Assembly: GCA_964507445.1 (NCBI GenBank)
Contig: CAZDQF010000005.1
Coordinates: forward strand, 237,517 to 301,516
DNA length: 64,000 nt
Reading direction: 5' to 3'
DNA from: GCA-2683135 sp964507445
GTDB taxonomy: Bacteria > Planctomycetota > GCA-002687715
In this document: positions 51,337-61,425 of the stretch, in pieces
Position numbering within the stretch: position 1 is the stretch's first letter
How the letters are laid out: the number at the start of each line of letters is the position of its first letter
The notes under the pieces: generated by a model
What the model saw: the letters and a program-made list of their open reading frames with translations, nothing else
The model's database searches: none
What the model was told of the DNA's origin: nothing
Translations under genes and position numbers: made by a program

Positions 51337-52691
51337 GGTGACGTGACCATACCATCTCGCCGAATGCTGGCCATGTATCCGCCGTCGCGACCGGTCCTGT
51401 GCGGGTAGCGCAGACGTTCCTCCACGAGGGCGGCGCCGGAGTGCCCCTGCACGGCTCGGCTCACCACCTCGTGATTCTCGGACCTCAGCACGCTGCACGT
51501 GGAGTAGACCACCACTCCACCCTCGCGCACGAGGCGGAGCGCCGATCCCAGGAGCCGATCCTGAAGCTCGATGAGGCTGCGGAGGTTGTCCTCGCGGACC
51601 CTGTAGCGGGCGTCCACGCGCTTCATGAGCACCCCCGTGTTGCTGCACGGGGCGTCCACCAGCACCCGGTCGAACGGACCATCCGGCATCCTCTGGCCCT
51701 CGGCTCCGAGGTCGTGGAGCCGGATGAGGCTCTCCCAGCCGAAGCGCTCCACGTTCTCCTTCAGGCGGCGAACTGGACGCGTTCCTAGATGAGCCGCCAC
51801 GATCTCTCCCTGTCCGGACATGAGCTCGGCCATGTGGACCGTCTTGCCTCCGGGTGGCGCGCACAGGTCCAGGACCCTCTCTCCGGGCTGGGGGTCCAGA
51901 AACGGCGCGACCTCGGCGGCCACCTGATCCTGGACCACGGCCCTGCCGTCCGTCAGTGGTGCGAGCTCGGACAGGGGGCCGCTCAATTGCACTTCGAGGA
52001 CGTCCTCGAAGCATCTCCCCGGCTTCGAGCCGGCGGCCAGCACCTGGTCACGGAGGAGCGCCAGGGTGTTCCCCGCGACCGGTCGCAGGGCCATGGGCAT
52101 GCGGCGGCCGCATGCCCGGAAGAACGCGTGATGCTCCAGCGGCAGCTCCCTCATGATCGCGGCGACGAACCACTCGGTGAGGGAGTAGCGGACAGCGTGG
52201 AACCGGACCAGGTCGGTCGTCGGGTCAGGGAGGATCGCCCGTTCGAAGCGGGCGACCCGTCCGGGGCCTACGGGCACGTGATGCCGATCCTCTGGCACGT
52301 CTTCGGATTCGACGATGACGAAGCTCTCCGCCACCCGACGGAGGACGGCGTTGGTCAGGCCGCGCAGGCGTCGATCCCGGCCCATCAGCTCCACCGTGTC
52401 GGAGACCACGGCGGCTGCGGGGACCCGTTCGTTGAAGAGCAGGTCGTAGGTGCCGCAACGGAGCGCCTCTCTCGCCGCCACCGGGACCGCCTTCACCGGG
52501 CTCTTCAGGAACCGACGCAGGACGGCGTCCAGGAGGGTCTTGTGGCGCCGCACCCCGAGGACGAGGTCGTGGGCCTGCTTCCTCCGGGCGGGCGGGAGCC
52601 CGTTCATGGCTTCGCCGTCCAGCTTGACGGGGCGGTTGGCGCTCGCCAGCAACGTGGACAGCGCGGCCCGACGGCCCGACGGCTCAGTCAA
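51333..52691 (-). CDS. rsmB: 16S rRNA (cytosine-967-C5)-methyltransferase RsmB
   Basis: 452 residues. A NusB-like RNA-binding N-terminus (RRAALSTLLASANRP, FLKSPVKAVPVAAREALRCGTYDLLFNERVP, LRGLTNAVLRR) precedes a SAM domain: VLDLCAPPGGKTVHMAELM, VDAPCSNTG and YSTCSVLRSEN with the two catalytic cysteines. Its N-terminus overlaps the glycosyltransferase stop by eight bases. Confidence 0.93.
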   Translation of the reverse strand: MTEPSGRRAALSTLLASANRPVKLDGEAMNGLPPARRKQAHDLVLGVRRHKTLLDAVLRRFLKSPVKAVPVAAREALRCGTYDLLFNERVPAAAVVSDTVELMGRDRRLRGLTNAVLRRVAESFVIVESEDVPEDRHHVPVGPGRVARFERAILPDPTTDLVRFHAVRYSLTEWFVAAIMRELPLEHHAFFRACGRRMPMALRPVAGNTLALLRDQVLAAGSKPGRCFEDVLEVQLSGPLSELAPLTDGRAVVQDQVAAEVAPFLDPQPGERVLDLCAPPGGKTVHMAELMSGQGEIVAAHLGTRPVRRLKENVERFGWESLIRLHDLGAEGQRMPDGPFDRVLVDAPCSNTGVLMKRVDARYRVREDNLRSLIELQDRLLGSALRLVREGGVVVYSTCSVLRSENHEVVSRAVQGHSGAALVEERLRYPHRTGRDGGYMASIRRDGMVTSP

Positions 52692-55600
52692 CCAGCGACC
52701 CCGCGCGACCGAGCAGCCGGAAGTAGCGCTGCTCCGTGTCCTTCGCGTCCTGCTCGATGGACTTGATCTCGAGGGTCGAGGGATCGAACGAGGTCATGGG
52801 TGTTTCCAGGAAGGACAGGATCTTCGCCCTCAGGTCCCCCATGTTCCCCAGCTGGAACAGCCGTCCGGTGACCTCGGGGGTCACGTATTCGGCCAGCCCT
52901 CCCTGGTCCGTGGCGAGGACGGGGACGCCGCACGCGGCGGCCTCGTGGATGGTCAGGGGCGAGTTCTCGAACCACAGGGAGGGCACCACCAGGAGGTCGA
53001 GCTGGCCGAGCACGTCCGTGATCCGGTCGTTGTCGAAGCTCCCCATCAAAAGAGTGCGAGGGTTCGTGATCTGACTCCACAGCCCCACCGTGTACTCCCA
53101 GAAGGCGCTCAGGTCACCCCAGATGCGGCAGGACACTCGGGGGTCGTCGATGCCGTTCATGGCGTCGATGAGCATGTGGATGCCCTTGTGAGGGGCGATG
53201 GTCCCCACGTAACCGACCCGCAGCTCGTTGCCCTGCCTGGCCTCCGGGGCCCGTGGCTTGTCGAACCTGTCGGTCTCGTAGCCGTTGTCCGAGACCATGA
53301 TCCGGTCGCCGTCGATCAGCCCGGACTCGATGAACCGCTCCCGCAGGAAGGCGCTGGGAGAGACGAAGAGGTCCACGTCGTCCAGGACATGCTTGAGGTA
53401 GTCGAGGCGCTCTTCCACGGCCTGCTCATGGGGTGAGCGGCTGCCGCTGGCGTTGTTTCGGTTGCGACGGATTTCCTGCACCACGTCTCCGGGTACGAGC
53501 GCGTCCAGTCCCGGCCGCAGCCCGCGGGGCAGGATGGGAGGGCTCTGCACCCCGATGGAGTGGTGGGCGATGCAGTCCTTGCACCTGGACGGCACGGGGG
53601 TCTGGCAGAGCTCGCCGTCTTCCCGGCGCAGGGTGCCGTCCCGGGGACACATGAGCATGTAGTCATGCAGGGTGTAGACGATCGGGATGCCCTTCGAGCG
53701 CGCGATGGTGACGAAGTTGGCGGAGAAGTAATGGAGGTGTTGGATGTGGACGATGTCGGGCCGCTCTTCACGCAGGAGCGCCCTGAAGACGACGTCCGCC
53801 TCCGGACAGTCGTAGGTGTCCCGGAAGTGGCTCCACTGGTAGTTGTGGGTCATCTGGTGGACCGGCAGGTCCCCCACCATGATCCGCTGTTCGTGGAAGC
53901 GCTCCTTGTCGTGGTCCGACTCGGCGGAGAGGACCAGCACGTCATGCCGCCTGGCGAGCTCCTTGGCGAGGTTGTGGGTGTAGACCTCCGTGCCGGCCAC
54001 GTGTCGGGGCAGGAACTGGTGCACCACCATGAGGATCTTGAGCCGCTCACCGCGGCGCTTGGTGACCTGATTGGGGCGTCGGTTCTTGCGTTCGCCTCCC
54101 TCGATGGTTGCCAGCAGGCCGTCGATGGTGCTGGACATCTGGTGGATCAACTGCGACCGGTCGATCTCGGATTGGTGCCGCAGGACATCCGCGTAAGCCG
54201 CCTCCAGCGACTCCATCTCCGCCTGCCTGGTCTCCAGCAGGGCCCGTGACTCCTGTTCGGTCATCTGCAGCCTGGCGCCGGTGTTCTCCAGGTCGGCGAT
54301 ACGGGATTCCAGGTTCTCGATCTTGGCGGCGCCCTGCTCAGCCGTGGCCTCGTGGGCCGACTCCACGTCCTCCTGGAGCTGGGCGATGCGCTTGTCCTTC
54401 TCCCGGTGGCTCCGGTCCATCTCCTCCAGGGTCGTGTTGGCCCGGTCGTAATCGGACTGGAGGTTGCGCATACGGGCCATGGCGTCTTCCATGGCCCGGT
54501 TCCGTTGTTCCAGCTGGTAGGCCTTGGCGTCCAGCCTGCGCTTGCGCACCTCCAGGGGGGTGCGAGGGAGCGGCGCTCTCGAAGACACGGCTTCGCCATA
54601 GACGCGTTCGATGGCCTCCGTGTGCTTCTTCATCTGGGGCAGGGTCGGGATGCGGTCCCGCCACTCGTGAAGCATGGAGGGTTCGAGGAACAGGCGGTCG
54701 AAGACGGCGGTCAGGCTCGCGGGGTCGTCTGCTTCGAACGCTGCGCCCGCTCCCTTGACCCGCTCGCCGAGAGCGCCCCGGTTGGGGACGATGACCGGGA
54801 GGCCAAGGAGGAACGCCTCATCGAGGACGAAGCTCCAGGACTCGCTGCAGCGGGAGGGGATCACCGCCAGGTCCACGGAGATCTTGGTGAGGTCCAGAGG
54901 GTCGTAGCGCCCGTGCCACGTGACGTTGAGGCCCTCCGCCAGTCCGTGGATGCGGTCCCTCTCTTGCGGATAGACCACCTCGCCGAACAGGTGGAGCTCG
55001 ATCTGCTGTCGATGGCGGCAATGGGCCAGGGCCTGCAGGAGCAGATCGACCCCCTTGAATGAGCTGAGGTGGCCCCAGTGACCGATGCGCAGTGGTCCGT
55101 CGGGGAAGGAGCCCGTGGCCGGAGGTCTGCGCCGGATCTGGGAGATGTTGCCGTGGGGGACCACCCGGAACTTCCCTCGCAGGCCCGGCAGCTGGCCCAG
55201 CAGGACGTCCCGATGGGCGCAGGAGGGGACGACGAGGCGCCGAGCGAGGTCCAGCTCGTTCTCGAAGTCATCCCGGAACTGGGCGAGCTCGCGACGCTGC
55301 TCCTCGTCGCTCATGTTCTCGCCTGCCGGGGCGCAGCCGAGGCAGGTCTGCGGCCCCACCTCCAGGTCGCAGTGGGCGTTGTCGCGGATCCGGAACGCCT
55401 TCGGGCAGCAGGTCCAAAGATCATGCAGGGTGCAGACCGCCGGGATGCCGGCGTCGTGGCATGTCTCCACGAGGTTGCGGGTCATCCGGATCCAGTGCTG
55501 CACGTGAACCACGTCCGGCTGGAAGTCCCGGAGCACGAACTGGACGAGGGGCTCCACCTCGGGTGCGAGGCTCTTCTCCCAGTTGTCCACGAACAGCCCC

Positions 55601-55812
55601 GTGCGATGGAGCCGGTGGACGATGACGCCCTCGTGCTCGTCCTGATCCAGCCGCGGCTCGGGTTGATCCGGGCCGGCCCCTTCGTGAGAGCCGGAGAGGA
55701 CCTGGACGTCGTGACCCAGCTCCTGGAGCTCCTTGCACAGAGCGAGGACGTAGGACTCGGTTCCCCCGCTGCACTCGGGCGGGAAACCGTGTGTGATCAT
55801 GAGGATCTTCAT
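52684..55812 (-). CDS. Bimodular GT4 glycosyltransferase: two GT4 enzymes joined by a coiled coil
   Basis: 1042 residues. Module A (1-~415) is a GT-B/GT4 enzyme (MKILMITHGFPPECSGGTES, VVPHGN, LRIGHWGHLSSFKG, SWSFVLDEAFLLGLPVI). Residues ~425-570 are a coiled coil (MARMRNLQSDYDRANTTLEE, RIADLENTGARLQMTE). Module B (591-1042) is a second GT4 (LKILMVVHQFLPRHVAGTE, VGYVGTIAPHKGIHML, NSPLTIHEAAACGVPVLATDQG). Each module has an N-lobe cysteine cluster. The protein could add two sugars in succession; acceptor unknown. Confidence 0.9.
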   Translation of the reverse strand: MKILMITHGFPPECSGGTESYVLALCKELQELGHDVQVLSGSHEGAGPDQPEPRLDQDEHEGVIVHRLHRTGLFVDNWEKSLAPEVEPLVQFVLRDFQPDVVHVQHWIRMTRNLVETCHDAGIPAVCTLHDLWTCCPKAFRIRDNAHCDLEVGPQTCLGCAPAGENMSDEEQRRELAQFRDDFENELDLARRLVVPSCAHRDVLLGQLPGLRGKFRVVPHGNISQIRRRPPATGSFPDGPLRIGHWGHLSSFKGVDLLLQALAHCRHRQQIELHLFGEVVYPQERDRIHGLAEGLNVTWHGRYDPLDLTKISVDLAVIPSRCSESWSFVLDEAFLLGLPVIVPNRGALGERVKGAGAAFEADDPASLTAVFDRLFLEPSMLHEWRDRIPTLPQMKKHTEAIERVYGEAVSSRAPLPRTPLEVRKRRLDAKAYQLEQRNRAMEDAMARMRNLQSDYDRANTTLEEMDRSHREKDKRIAQLQEDVESAHEATAEQGAAKIENLESRIADLENTGARLQMTEQESRALLETRQAEMESLEAAYADVLRHQSEIDRSQLIHQMSSTIDGLLATIEGGERKNRRPNQVTKRRGERLKILMVVHQFLPRHVAGTEVYTHNLAKELARRHDVLVLSAESDHDKERFHEQRIMVGDLPVHQMTHNYQWSHFRDTYDCPEADVVFRALLREERPDIVHIQHLHYFSANFVTIARSKGIPIVYTLHDYMLMCPRDGTLRREDGELCQTPVPSRCKDCIAHHSIGVQSPPILPRGLRPGLDALVPGDVVQEIRRNRNNASGSRSPHEQAVEERLDYLKHVLDDVDLFVSPSAFLRERFIESGLIDGDRIMVSDNGYETDRFDKPRAPEARQGNELRVGYVGTIAPHKGIHMLIDAMNGIDDPRVSCRIWGDLSAFWEYTVGLWSQITNPRTLLMGSFDNDRITDVLGQLDLLVVPSLWFENSPLTIHEAAACGVPVLATDQGGLAEYVTPEVTGRLFQLGNMGDLRAKILSFLETPMTSFDPSTLEIKSIEQDAKDTEQRYFRLLGRAGSLVD

Positions 55813-55905
55813 GGCTCAGCAGGCGACCGGTCGGATGATAGCAACTCCCGTTCGTGTGGTCATTTTCGGCGGTCGCCGTCGGATCCCTGAGGCGGTCCCG
55901 ATAAC

Positions 55906-56679
55906 ATGTCGTTCATGCCGAGCGTTCTCGAGATCGAGGGGTTGTCCAAGGTCTACGGCTCCTTCACCGCGGTCCGAGACGTCTCCCTGAGGGTGGACCC
56001 CGGAGAGATCGTCGCGCTCCTCGGGCCCAACGGTGCGGGGAAGACCACCACCATCAAGATGATCATGGGGATCCTCCGGGCCACCCGTGGGACGGCGCGG
56101 GTCCGCGGACACGACTGCTTCGCGGATCGCGCCGAGGTCATGGGCCATGTCGGTTACGTCCCCGATGACCCGGTCTTCTACGACTACCTGCGCGGCGGAG
56201 AGCTGATCCAGTTCGTCGGCGACATGCACGGCCTGTCATCAGAGGAGGTGAAGGAGCGGTCCGCGCCCCTCATGGAGCGCCTCGACCTGGGCGACGCCCT
56301 CGACGAGTTCGCCGTCAACTACTCCCGCGGCATGAAGAAGAAGCTGGGGCTCATCTGCGCCCTGATCCACCGCCCGGACCTCCTCATCCTCGATGAGCCG
56401 ACCAACGGCCTGGACCCGTTCGCCACCAGGACGCTCCACGACCTCATCAGGGAGGTGGCGGGGCAGGGAGCCAGCGTCTTCTACAGCACCCACCTGCTGG
56501 ACCATGCGGAGCGGGTCTGCAGCCGCGCCTGCATCCTCCATGAGGGTCGTCTGGCGGCGGAAGGTACGCTGGAGGTGCTCCAGCAGAGCCTCACGGCGGG
56601 GGGCTCCCTGGAGGATGTGTTCTTCCAGGTGGCTCGGGAGGGAGGGGCGGACCCGACCCTCGGTGACGAGCCGTCGTGA
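55906..56679 (+). CDS. ABC transporter ATP-binding protein (ABC-2/NatA type)
   Basis: 257 residues. Walker A GPNGAGKTTT, Q-loop region, signature YSRGMKKKLG (non-canonical but in place), Walker B LLILDEPTNGLDP and the H-loop STH are all present. The spacing fits ABC-2 export ATPases such as NatA. It overlaps the permease gene start by four bases (ATGA/GTGA-type). Confidence 0.93.
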   Translation: MSFMPSVLEIEGLSKVYGSFTAVRDVSLRVDPGEIVALLGPNGAGKTTTIKMIMGILRATRGTARVRGHDCFADRAEVMGHVGYVPDDPVFYDYLRGGELIQFVGDMHGLSSEEVKERSAPLMERLDLGDALDEFAVNYSRGMKKKLGLICALIHRPDLLILDEPTNGLDPFATRTLHDLIREVAGQGASVFYSTHLLDHAERVCSRACILHEGRLAAEGTLEVLQQSLTAGGSLEDVFFQVAREGGADPTLGDEPS

Positions 56680-59333
56680 CCGAGCCTGACGAAGCCCGCT
56701 CTCGGGCAGACGCTCCGCCGCGTGCGGTGAGACCGCTCATGCTCCTGGGCCGCCTCGCGTGGCGTCGGTTCCTCAACCGGTCCTCGCGTCGCCGTCCCAA
56801 CCCGTCCGGCGGCGGCTCCCGGAGCAAGCGCCGCGGGACCCTGCCCAAGCGTCGCCCGAAGGGGGTCTTGTTGGCGTTGGTCGCGGTGTTGTTCCTCTTC
56901 CAGTCCACCCTGTTCTCCGGCCGCACCATCGCCCGGCTCCACGAGGTTGTCGTGACCGGAGCCGCCGACGAGGTAGCGTTCATCGACGTGAACTTCTTCT
57001 GCTACAAGGACCTCGAACGGGCGGATCAGGACCTCGTCGCTCTCAGGGTCCGTGAGGACGCGTCGGAGGCCGAGCGGGCCGAGCTGGAGAGGGAGCGCCT
57101 GGAGAAGCTGCGGGAGCGCCTGACCCACGCGCTGGCGCCCCGAGAACCGGGCGAACCGGGCGCCGCCGCCGACCTCACCCCGGATGAAGAGGCCGAGCTG
57201 GCCCGGCGCGTGGATGACATGGTGCTTCGTCTGCAGCGGGACGGCATCAGGGGCTTCAAGTGCGATGCGTTCGACGGCCCCTTGGCGTTCCTGGAGTGGC
57301 CGATCGCCGATGTCCAGCGGCGGTTCATCGTCGCCTGCGCCGCGTTCATGTTGCTGCTCTGGTTGGCGGTGTTCTTGGCCAGCATGGGGGTCGGCGACAA
57401 GAACCTGGGGAGCGTCGCCTGGAGCATGGAGTGGCTGTACACCCTGCCCGTGAGCGGCCCGACCCTGGCCGCTTCCCGCGTCCTGGAGTGCAGCCTCATC
57501 AACCCGCTCGGGTGGCTCACGGCGCTGCCGTTCCTCGGCGTCCTTGGCGTTATCGGCGGGCTCGGCGCCTGGGTCATTCCCATGGCGCTGGCCGGTACGT
57601 TGGCGTTCAACGCCACCACCGGCGCGGCCCGGGTCGTGACCGAGACCTGGGTGAGGCTCCGCCTGGCACCCGCCGCCATCAAGAACCTGCAAGCGCTGTT
57701 CACGTTGCTGGGCTCCGTGTTGCTCTTCCTGCTGCTCTTCCTCGGCATGGTGGAGGAGACGCCGGCCTGGATCGAGCGCGCCATCGTTGGACTGCCGGAG
57801 CTGCTGGCATGGCTCCCCTGGGCCTGGCCGCTGCACCTGGCGCGACCGGATCTGGGCACCACCTCCGTCATCCTGGGCGGGGTCGGAGTCCTGGTGGCAG
57901 GGGTGCTGGCTGGCGTCCTGGGAGCCTCTCTGACGGGGCGGCTGTTGCGCAACGGCCTGATGATCGGAGGGGGCGCCTTCCAGGGTTCCCGGGCCGCCGG
58001 TGGTGTGCGCTCTTCATCTGGCCTGGTGCGTGGCATCCCGGGCAAGGACCTGCGCCTGCTCTGGAGAGACCGTAGCTCTCTGGTGCAGACCCTGGTCATA
58101 CCGGCGTTCATCATCGGCATCCAGGTCCTGATCAACCCCGGGATCATCCGGGGGGCGGCGGAGAACCCCGGCCACGGAGCCATGCTCGCGTTCGGCATCG
58201 GCGCCTACGTGCTCATGTTCGGAGGCTTCTCGGTGCTGGCGGCGGAGGGTCAGTCCCTGTGGTTGCTCTACACCTTCCCCGTCGGCGTGGTGAAGATGCT
58301 CCGTCAGAAGGTGCGGCTGTGGGCAGCGGTCAGCGCCGGATATGTCCTGGCGATCCTCCTGCTGTTGTGGGTCCCCATGGGTTCGGTGGATGGTGAGAGC
58401 CTGTGGCGCGGCGGCCTCGCGTTGCTGGCCATCCTGATCTACTCCTACCTCGGGGTGGCGCTGGCCACCCTGGGCCACGACCCCAGCCGTGACGATCAGC
58501 GCAAGCAGCGGCCGGCGGTGGCGTACCTGTACATGCTCCTGGCGACCATGGGTGGCTACGTCCTCTATAACGGGGGCCCCGTCCAGGTCGTCCAGTTCCT
58601 GTTCATGGCCGGGTTCCTGGCCCACGCCCTGTGGCAGAAGGTGGAACGTGCCTTTCCCTACATCCTGGACCCGACGGACCTGCCGCCGGCCCAGGTCACC
58701 CTGGCGGACGGGTTGGTGGCCGTCGCCTTGTTCTTCCTCCTGCAGATGGTCGTGCTGGGAATCTCCGGGAGTGTGCGCCCGGACGTCGTCACTTTGGCCT
58801 TCGCCGCGGCCGGTCTGCTGACCGTGGTGATCATGTCCATCAACATGTCGCTGCGGGGGCTGTCCATGGGCTCCATGTCCGGACGCGAGACGAAGCCGAG
58901 GATGGGGAGCCTGCGCGCGGTCGCGCTCTCCGTGGTCGCGGGCGGCCTCGTGGGCGGGGCGGGCCTCGTCTACCTGTCGTTGGTCCGGATGATCCCGGGT
59001 GTGGAAGACCTCCTGGACGGCGGCTCATTCGCCGATTGGGCGGACGAGGACGTGAGGATCTACCTGCTGCTCCTGGGGGTCGTGCTGGCGCCGGCCTGCG
59101 AGGAACCGATCTTCCGAGGCATGGTCTATCGCGGGCTGCGAGCCACCCACGGGGTCCGGACGTCCGTCCTGGTCAGCGCGGGCATCTTCGCCATGGTCCA
59201 TCCGGTGGTGTCCATGGTCCCCGTGTTCGTCCTCGGGGTGGTGGCGGCGCTGATCTACGAACGGACGCGTTCCCTGGCAGCCGCGATCCTGGTCCACGCC
59301 GTCTACAACGCCGTGGTGCTGCTCCCCGCGTGA
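56676..59333 (+). CDS. ABC-2 permease fused to CPBP intramembrane protease
   Basis: 885 residues. The N-terminal ~750 residues are a large ABC-2 permease with many membrane helices and a soluble insert (~95-205). The C-terminal ~100 residues are a CPBP/Abi protease domain with EExxxR as CEEPIFRGMVYR, then AMVHPVVSMVPVF and HAVYNAVV. This fused architecture is known from other bacteria as a permease/CPBP protein. Export of a lipid, ion or peptide is likely; substrate unknown. Confidence 0.9.
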   Translation: MTEPDEARSRADAPPRAVRPLMLLGRLAWRRFLNRSSRRRPNPSGGGSRSKRRGTLPKRRPKGVLLALVAVLFLFQSTLFSGRTIARLHEVVVTGAADEVAFIDVNFFCYKDLERADQDLVALRVREDASEAERAELERERLEKLRERLTHALAPREPGEPGAAADLTPDEEAELARRVDDMVLRLQRDGIRGFKCDAFDGPLAFLEWPIADVQRRFIVACAAFMLLLWLAVFLASMGVGDKNLGSVAWSMEWLYTLPVSGPTLAASRVLECSLINPLGWLTALPFLGVLGVIGGLGAWVIPMALAGTLAFNATTGAARVVTETWVRLRLAPAAIKNLQALFTLLGSVLLFLLLFLGMVEETPAWIERAIVGLPELLAWLPWAWPLHLARPDLGTTSVILGGVGVLVAGVLAGVLGASLTGRLLRNGLMIGGGAFQGSRAAGGVRSSSGLVRGIPGKDLRLLWRDRSSLVQTLVIPAFIIGIQVLINPGIIRGAAENPGHGAMLAFGIGAYVLMFGGFSVLAAEGQSLWLLYTFPVGVVKMLRQKVRLWAAVSAGYVLAILLLLWVPMGSVDGESLWRGGLALLAILIYSYLGVALATLGHDPSRDDQRKQRPAVAYLYMLLATMGGYVLYNGGPVQVVQFLFMAGFLAHALWQKVERAFPYILDPTDLPPAQVTLADGLVAVALFFLLQMVVLGISGSVRPDVVTLAFAAAGLLTVVIMSINMSLRGLSMGSMSGRETKPRMGSLRAVALSVVAGGLVGGAGLVYLSLVRMIPGVEDLLDGGSFADWADEDVRIYLLLLGVVLAPACEEPIFRGMVYRGLRATHGVRTSVLVSAGIFAMVHPVVSMVPVFVLGVVAALIYERTRSLAAAILVHAVYNAVVLLPA

Positions 59334-59396
59334 CCGCCGTGAGCCGGCCTGACCTTCGGGGTGTATGCTGTCCGCTTCCCAGAAGGAGTTCCACTC

Positions 59397-60644
59397 ATGG
59401 CTACTGACCGCAGATCGTTCATGAAGACGTCCGCCGCCGTCGCAGGCGCCGCGGCCATGTCATCCCCCGCCGCGTTCGGTCGCGGCCCCAACGACACCAT
59501 CGGCGTCGGGGTCATCGGCGTCGGCGGCATGGGCAGCGCCCACTGCGGGTCGCTCATGCACATCAACGAGAAGAAGCAGGAGAACTTGCAGATCCGCGCC
59601 GTCTGCGACGTGGCGAAGCCGCGAGCGGATCGCCGCGCCGAGGACTGCTCCAAGCGGCAGGGCATCAAGGTCGGCGCTCATCGCTACTACCAGGACCTCC
59701 TCGACCGGAAGGACATCGACTGCGTGTGGATCGCCAGCCCAGAGCACTGGCACGCCCAGATGGCCATCGACGCCATCGCCGCAGGCAAGGACGTCTACGT
59801 CGAGAAGCCCATGACCTACAACCTCCCCGACGCGGTGAGGCTCATGGACGCGGCGCACGCCAGCGACCGCATCGTCGAGGTGGGCACCCAGTACGTCACC
59901 GATCCCAAGTACCACAAGGCCTACGAGCTGATCAAAGCGGGCAAGATCGGCAAGCCCGTGTCCTCGGAGACCGGGTACTGCCGCAACTCCAAGACCGGAG
60001 AGTGGAACTACTACCGCATCGAGAAGGACATCGTCCCCGGTCCCAACCTGGACTGGGACGCCTGGTGCGGTCCCCTCGGTCCCCAGAAGTGGGACCCGCT
60101 GGTGTATCACCGCTGGCGCCGCTACGCGAAGTTCTCCACCGGCATCGTGGGGGACCTGCTGGTGCATCAGATGACGCCGCTCCTGTGGGCCGTGGACGCG
60201 GGTTGGCCCAAGCGCGTAGTGGCCACCGGCGTCCACAACATCGACCTGGCCATGGACAACTTCGACCAGGTGAACCTCACCATCGAGTTCGACAGCGGCC
60301 ACACCCACGTGTGCTGGGGGTCCACCTGCAACGCCAACAGCCCGGCGCCGCTGATCCGCGGCTACAAGGCCAACCTGCAGCTCTCCGGCAACAACTGCAA
60401 CGTGGTCCCGGAGCAGATCTGGTCCGAGGACATCGACCGCGAGAAGAACAAGTTCCAGCGCGGCTCCAGCCACGACGAGCTCCGCGTGGACCTGCTCCAG
60501 CGGTCCCGTGACCGCAAGGCGCCGCTCAGCCCCATCGAGCTCGGCTACAAGATCATGATCATCGTCGATCTGGCGGCCCGCTCCATGTGGGAGGGGAAGG
60601 CCTTCGGCTACGACCCGAAGACCCGTCAGGCCGTCGCGCTCTGA
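59397..60644 (+). CDS. Gfo/Idh/MocA-family oxidoreductase, Tat-exported
   Basis: 415 residues. The Tat signal DRRSFMKTSAAVAGAAAM carries the twin arginines at 5-6. A Rossmann NAD(P)-binding start (VGVIGVGGMGSAH) and the EKP motif (VEKPMTYN) follow. The C-terminal alpha/beta domain ends with a MWEGKAFGYD segment as in secreted planctomycete sugar dehydrogenases. AAGGAG precedes the ATG. Exported folded with its cofactor, it probably oxidises sugars or glycosides. Confidence 0.92.
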   Translation: MATDRRSFMKTSAAVAGAAAMSSPAAFGRGPNDTIGVGVIGVGGMGSAHCGSLMHINEKKQENLQIRAVCDVAKPRADRRAEDCSKRQGIKVGAHRYYQDLLDRKDIDCVWIASPEHWHAQMAIDAIAAGKDVYVEKPMTYNLPDAVRLMDAAHASDRIVEVGTQYVTDPKYHKAYELIKAGKIGKPVSSETGYCRNSKTGEWNYYRIEKDIVPGPNLDWDAWCGPLGPQKWDPLVYHRWRRYAKFSTGIVGDLLVHQMTPLLWAVDAGWPKRVVATGVHNIDLAMDNFDQVNLTIEFDSGHTHVCWGSTCNANSPAPLIRGYKANLQLSGNNCNVVPEQIWSEDIDREKNKFQRGSSHDELRVDLLQRSRDRKAPLSPIELGYKIMIIVDLAARSMWEGKAFGYDPKTRQAVAL

Positions 60645-60651
60645 TCCCGCC

Positions 60652-61425
60652 GTGCCCCTGACCCTCGCGCTCCCGGCCATGGGGACCCGCTTCGAGCTGG
60701 TCCTGGCCGGGGGTGTCGAGCGCGAGCTCCGCGCCGCGGGGGAGGAGGCGCTGGAGGAGATCTCCCGGATCGAGCGCCTCGTCTCCCCGCACCGGTCGGA
60801 CAGCCAGGTGGCGCACCTGCGCCGGCGCGCTCCACGCTGGACCCCCCTCGACGCGGAGGTGATCCAGTTGCTCACCCTCTGCCGTGACCTGAAGACGGCC
60901 ACGGGCGGTCGCTTCGACCCGACCCTGGGGAGCGGCGACCTGGACATCCGTGAGCATGAGGCCAGCCTCTCGGGACCGGACGTGCCGGTGGACCTGGGCG
61001 CCGTGGGCAAGGGATGGGCCCTGGACCGGGCCGTAGACCTGCTCAGGGATGCGGGGGTGACCTGCGCCCTGCTGCACGGCGGCACCAGCACGGTGGCGGC
61101 CTTGGGCCACCCTCCGGACCGTGAGTCATGGAGCGTCCAGCTGGCCCATGACCCGCCCGTCTCCGTGGTGCTCCCCGACGGCCTCGCGCTGTCGGTGTCG
61201 GCTCCGCGAGGGGAGGAGCGAGAGGACCGTCACGTGGTGGACCCGCGGACCGGCGCCGCCGCCACGGGCCGGGAGCTGGCCGCCGTGGTGGCGTCTTCGG
61301 CGGCCTTCGCTGACGCGTGGTCCACCGCGTTGTTGGTGGGGGGCAGCCCGCCGACCGATACGGCGGCGCTCATCATCGCGGACGGTGCGCCACAGGTGTC
61401 TGGTCCGAGCGGGGTCTTCCTGTGA
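60652..61425 (+). CDS. apbE: ApbE-type FAD:protein FMN transferase
   Basis: 257 residues from a GTG. The MGTRFEL start, DLGAVGKGWALDRAV (FAD-binding), and the C-terminal DPRTGAAATG with SAAFADAWSTAL are ApbE hallmarks. It attaches FMN covalently to target flavoproteins, e.g. NQR/RNF subunits. No lipobox or signal peptide is seen, so it may act in the cytoplasm here. Its stop overlaps the next GTG. Confidence 0.88.
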   Translation: MPLTLALPAMGTRFELVLAGGVERELRAAGEEALEEISRIERLVSPHRSDSQVAHLRRRAPRWTPLDAEVIQLLTLCRDLKTATGGRFDPTLGSGDLDIREHEASLSGPDVPVDLGAVGKGWALDRAVDLLRDAGVTCALLHGGTSTVAALGHPPDRESWSVQLAHDPPVSVVLPDGLALSVSAPRGEEREDRHVVDPRTGAAATGRELAAVVASSAAFADAWSTALLVGGSPPTDTAALIIADGAPQVSGPSGVFL

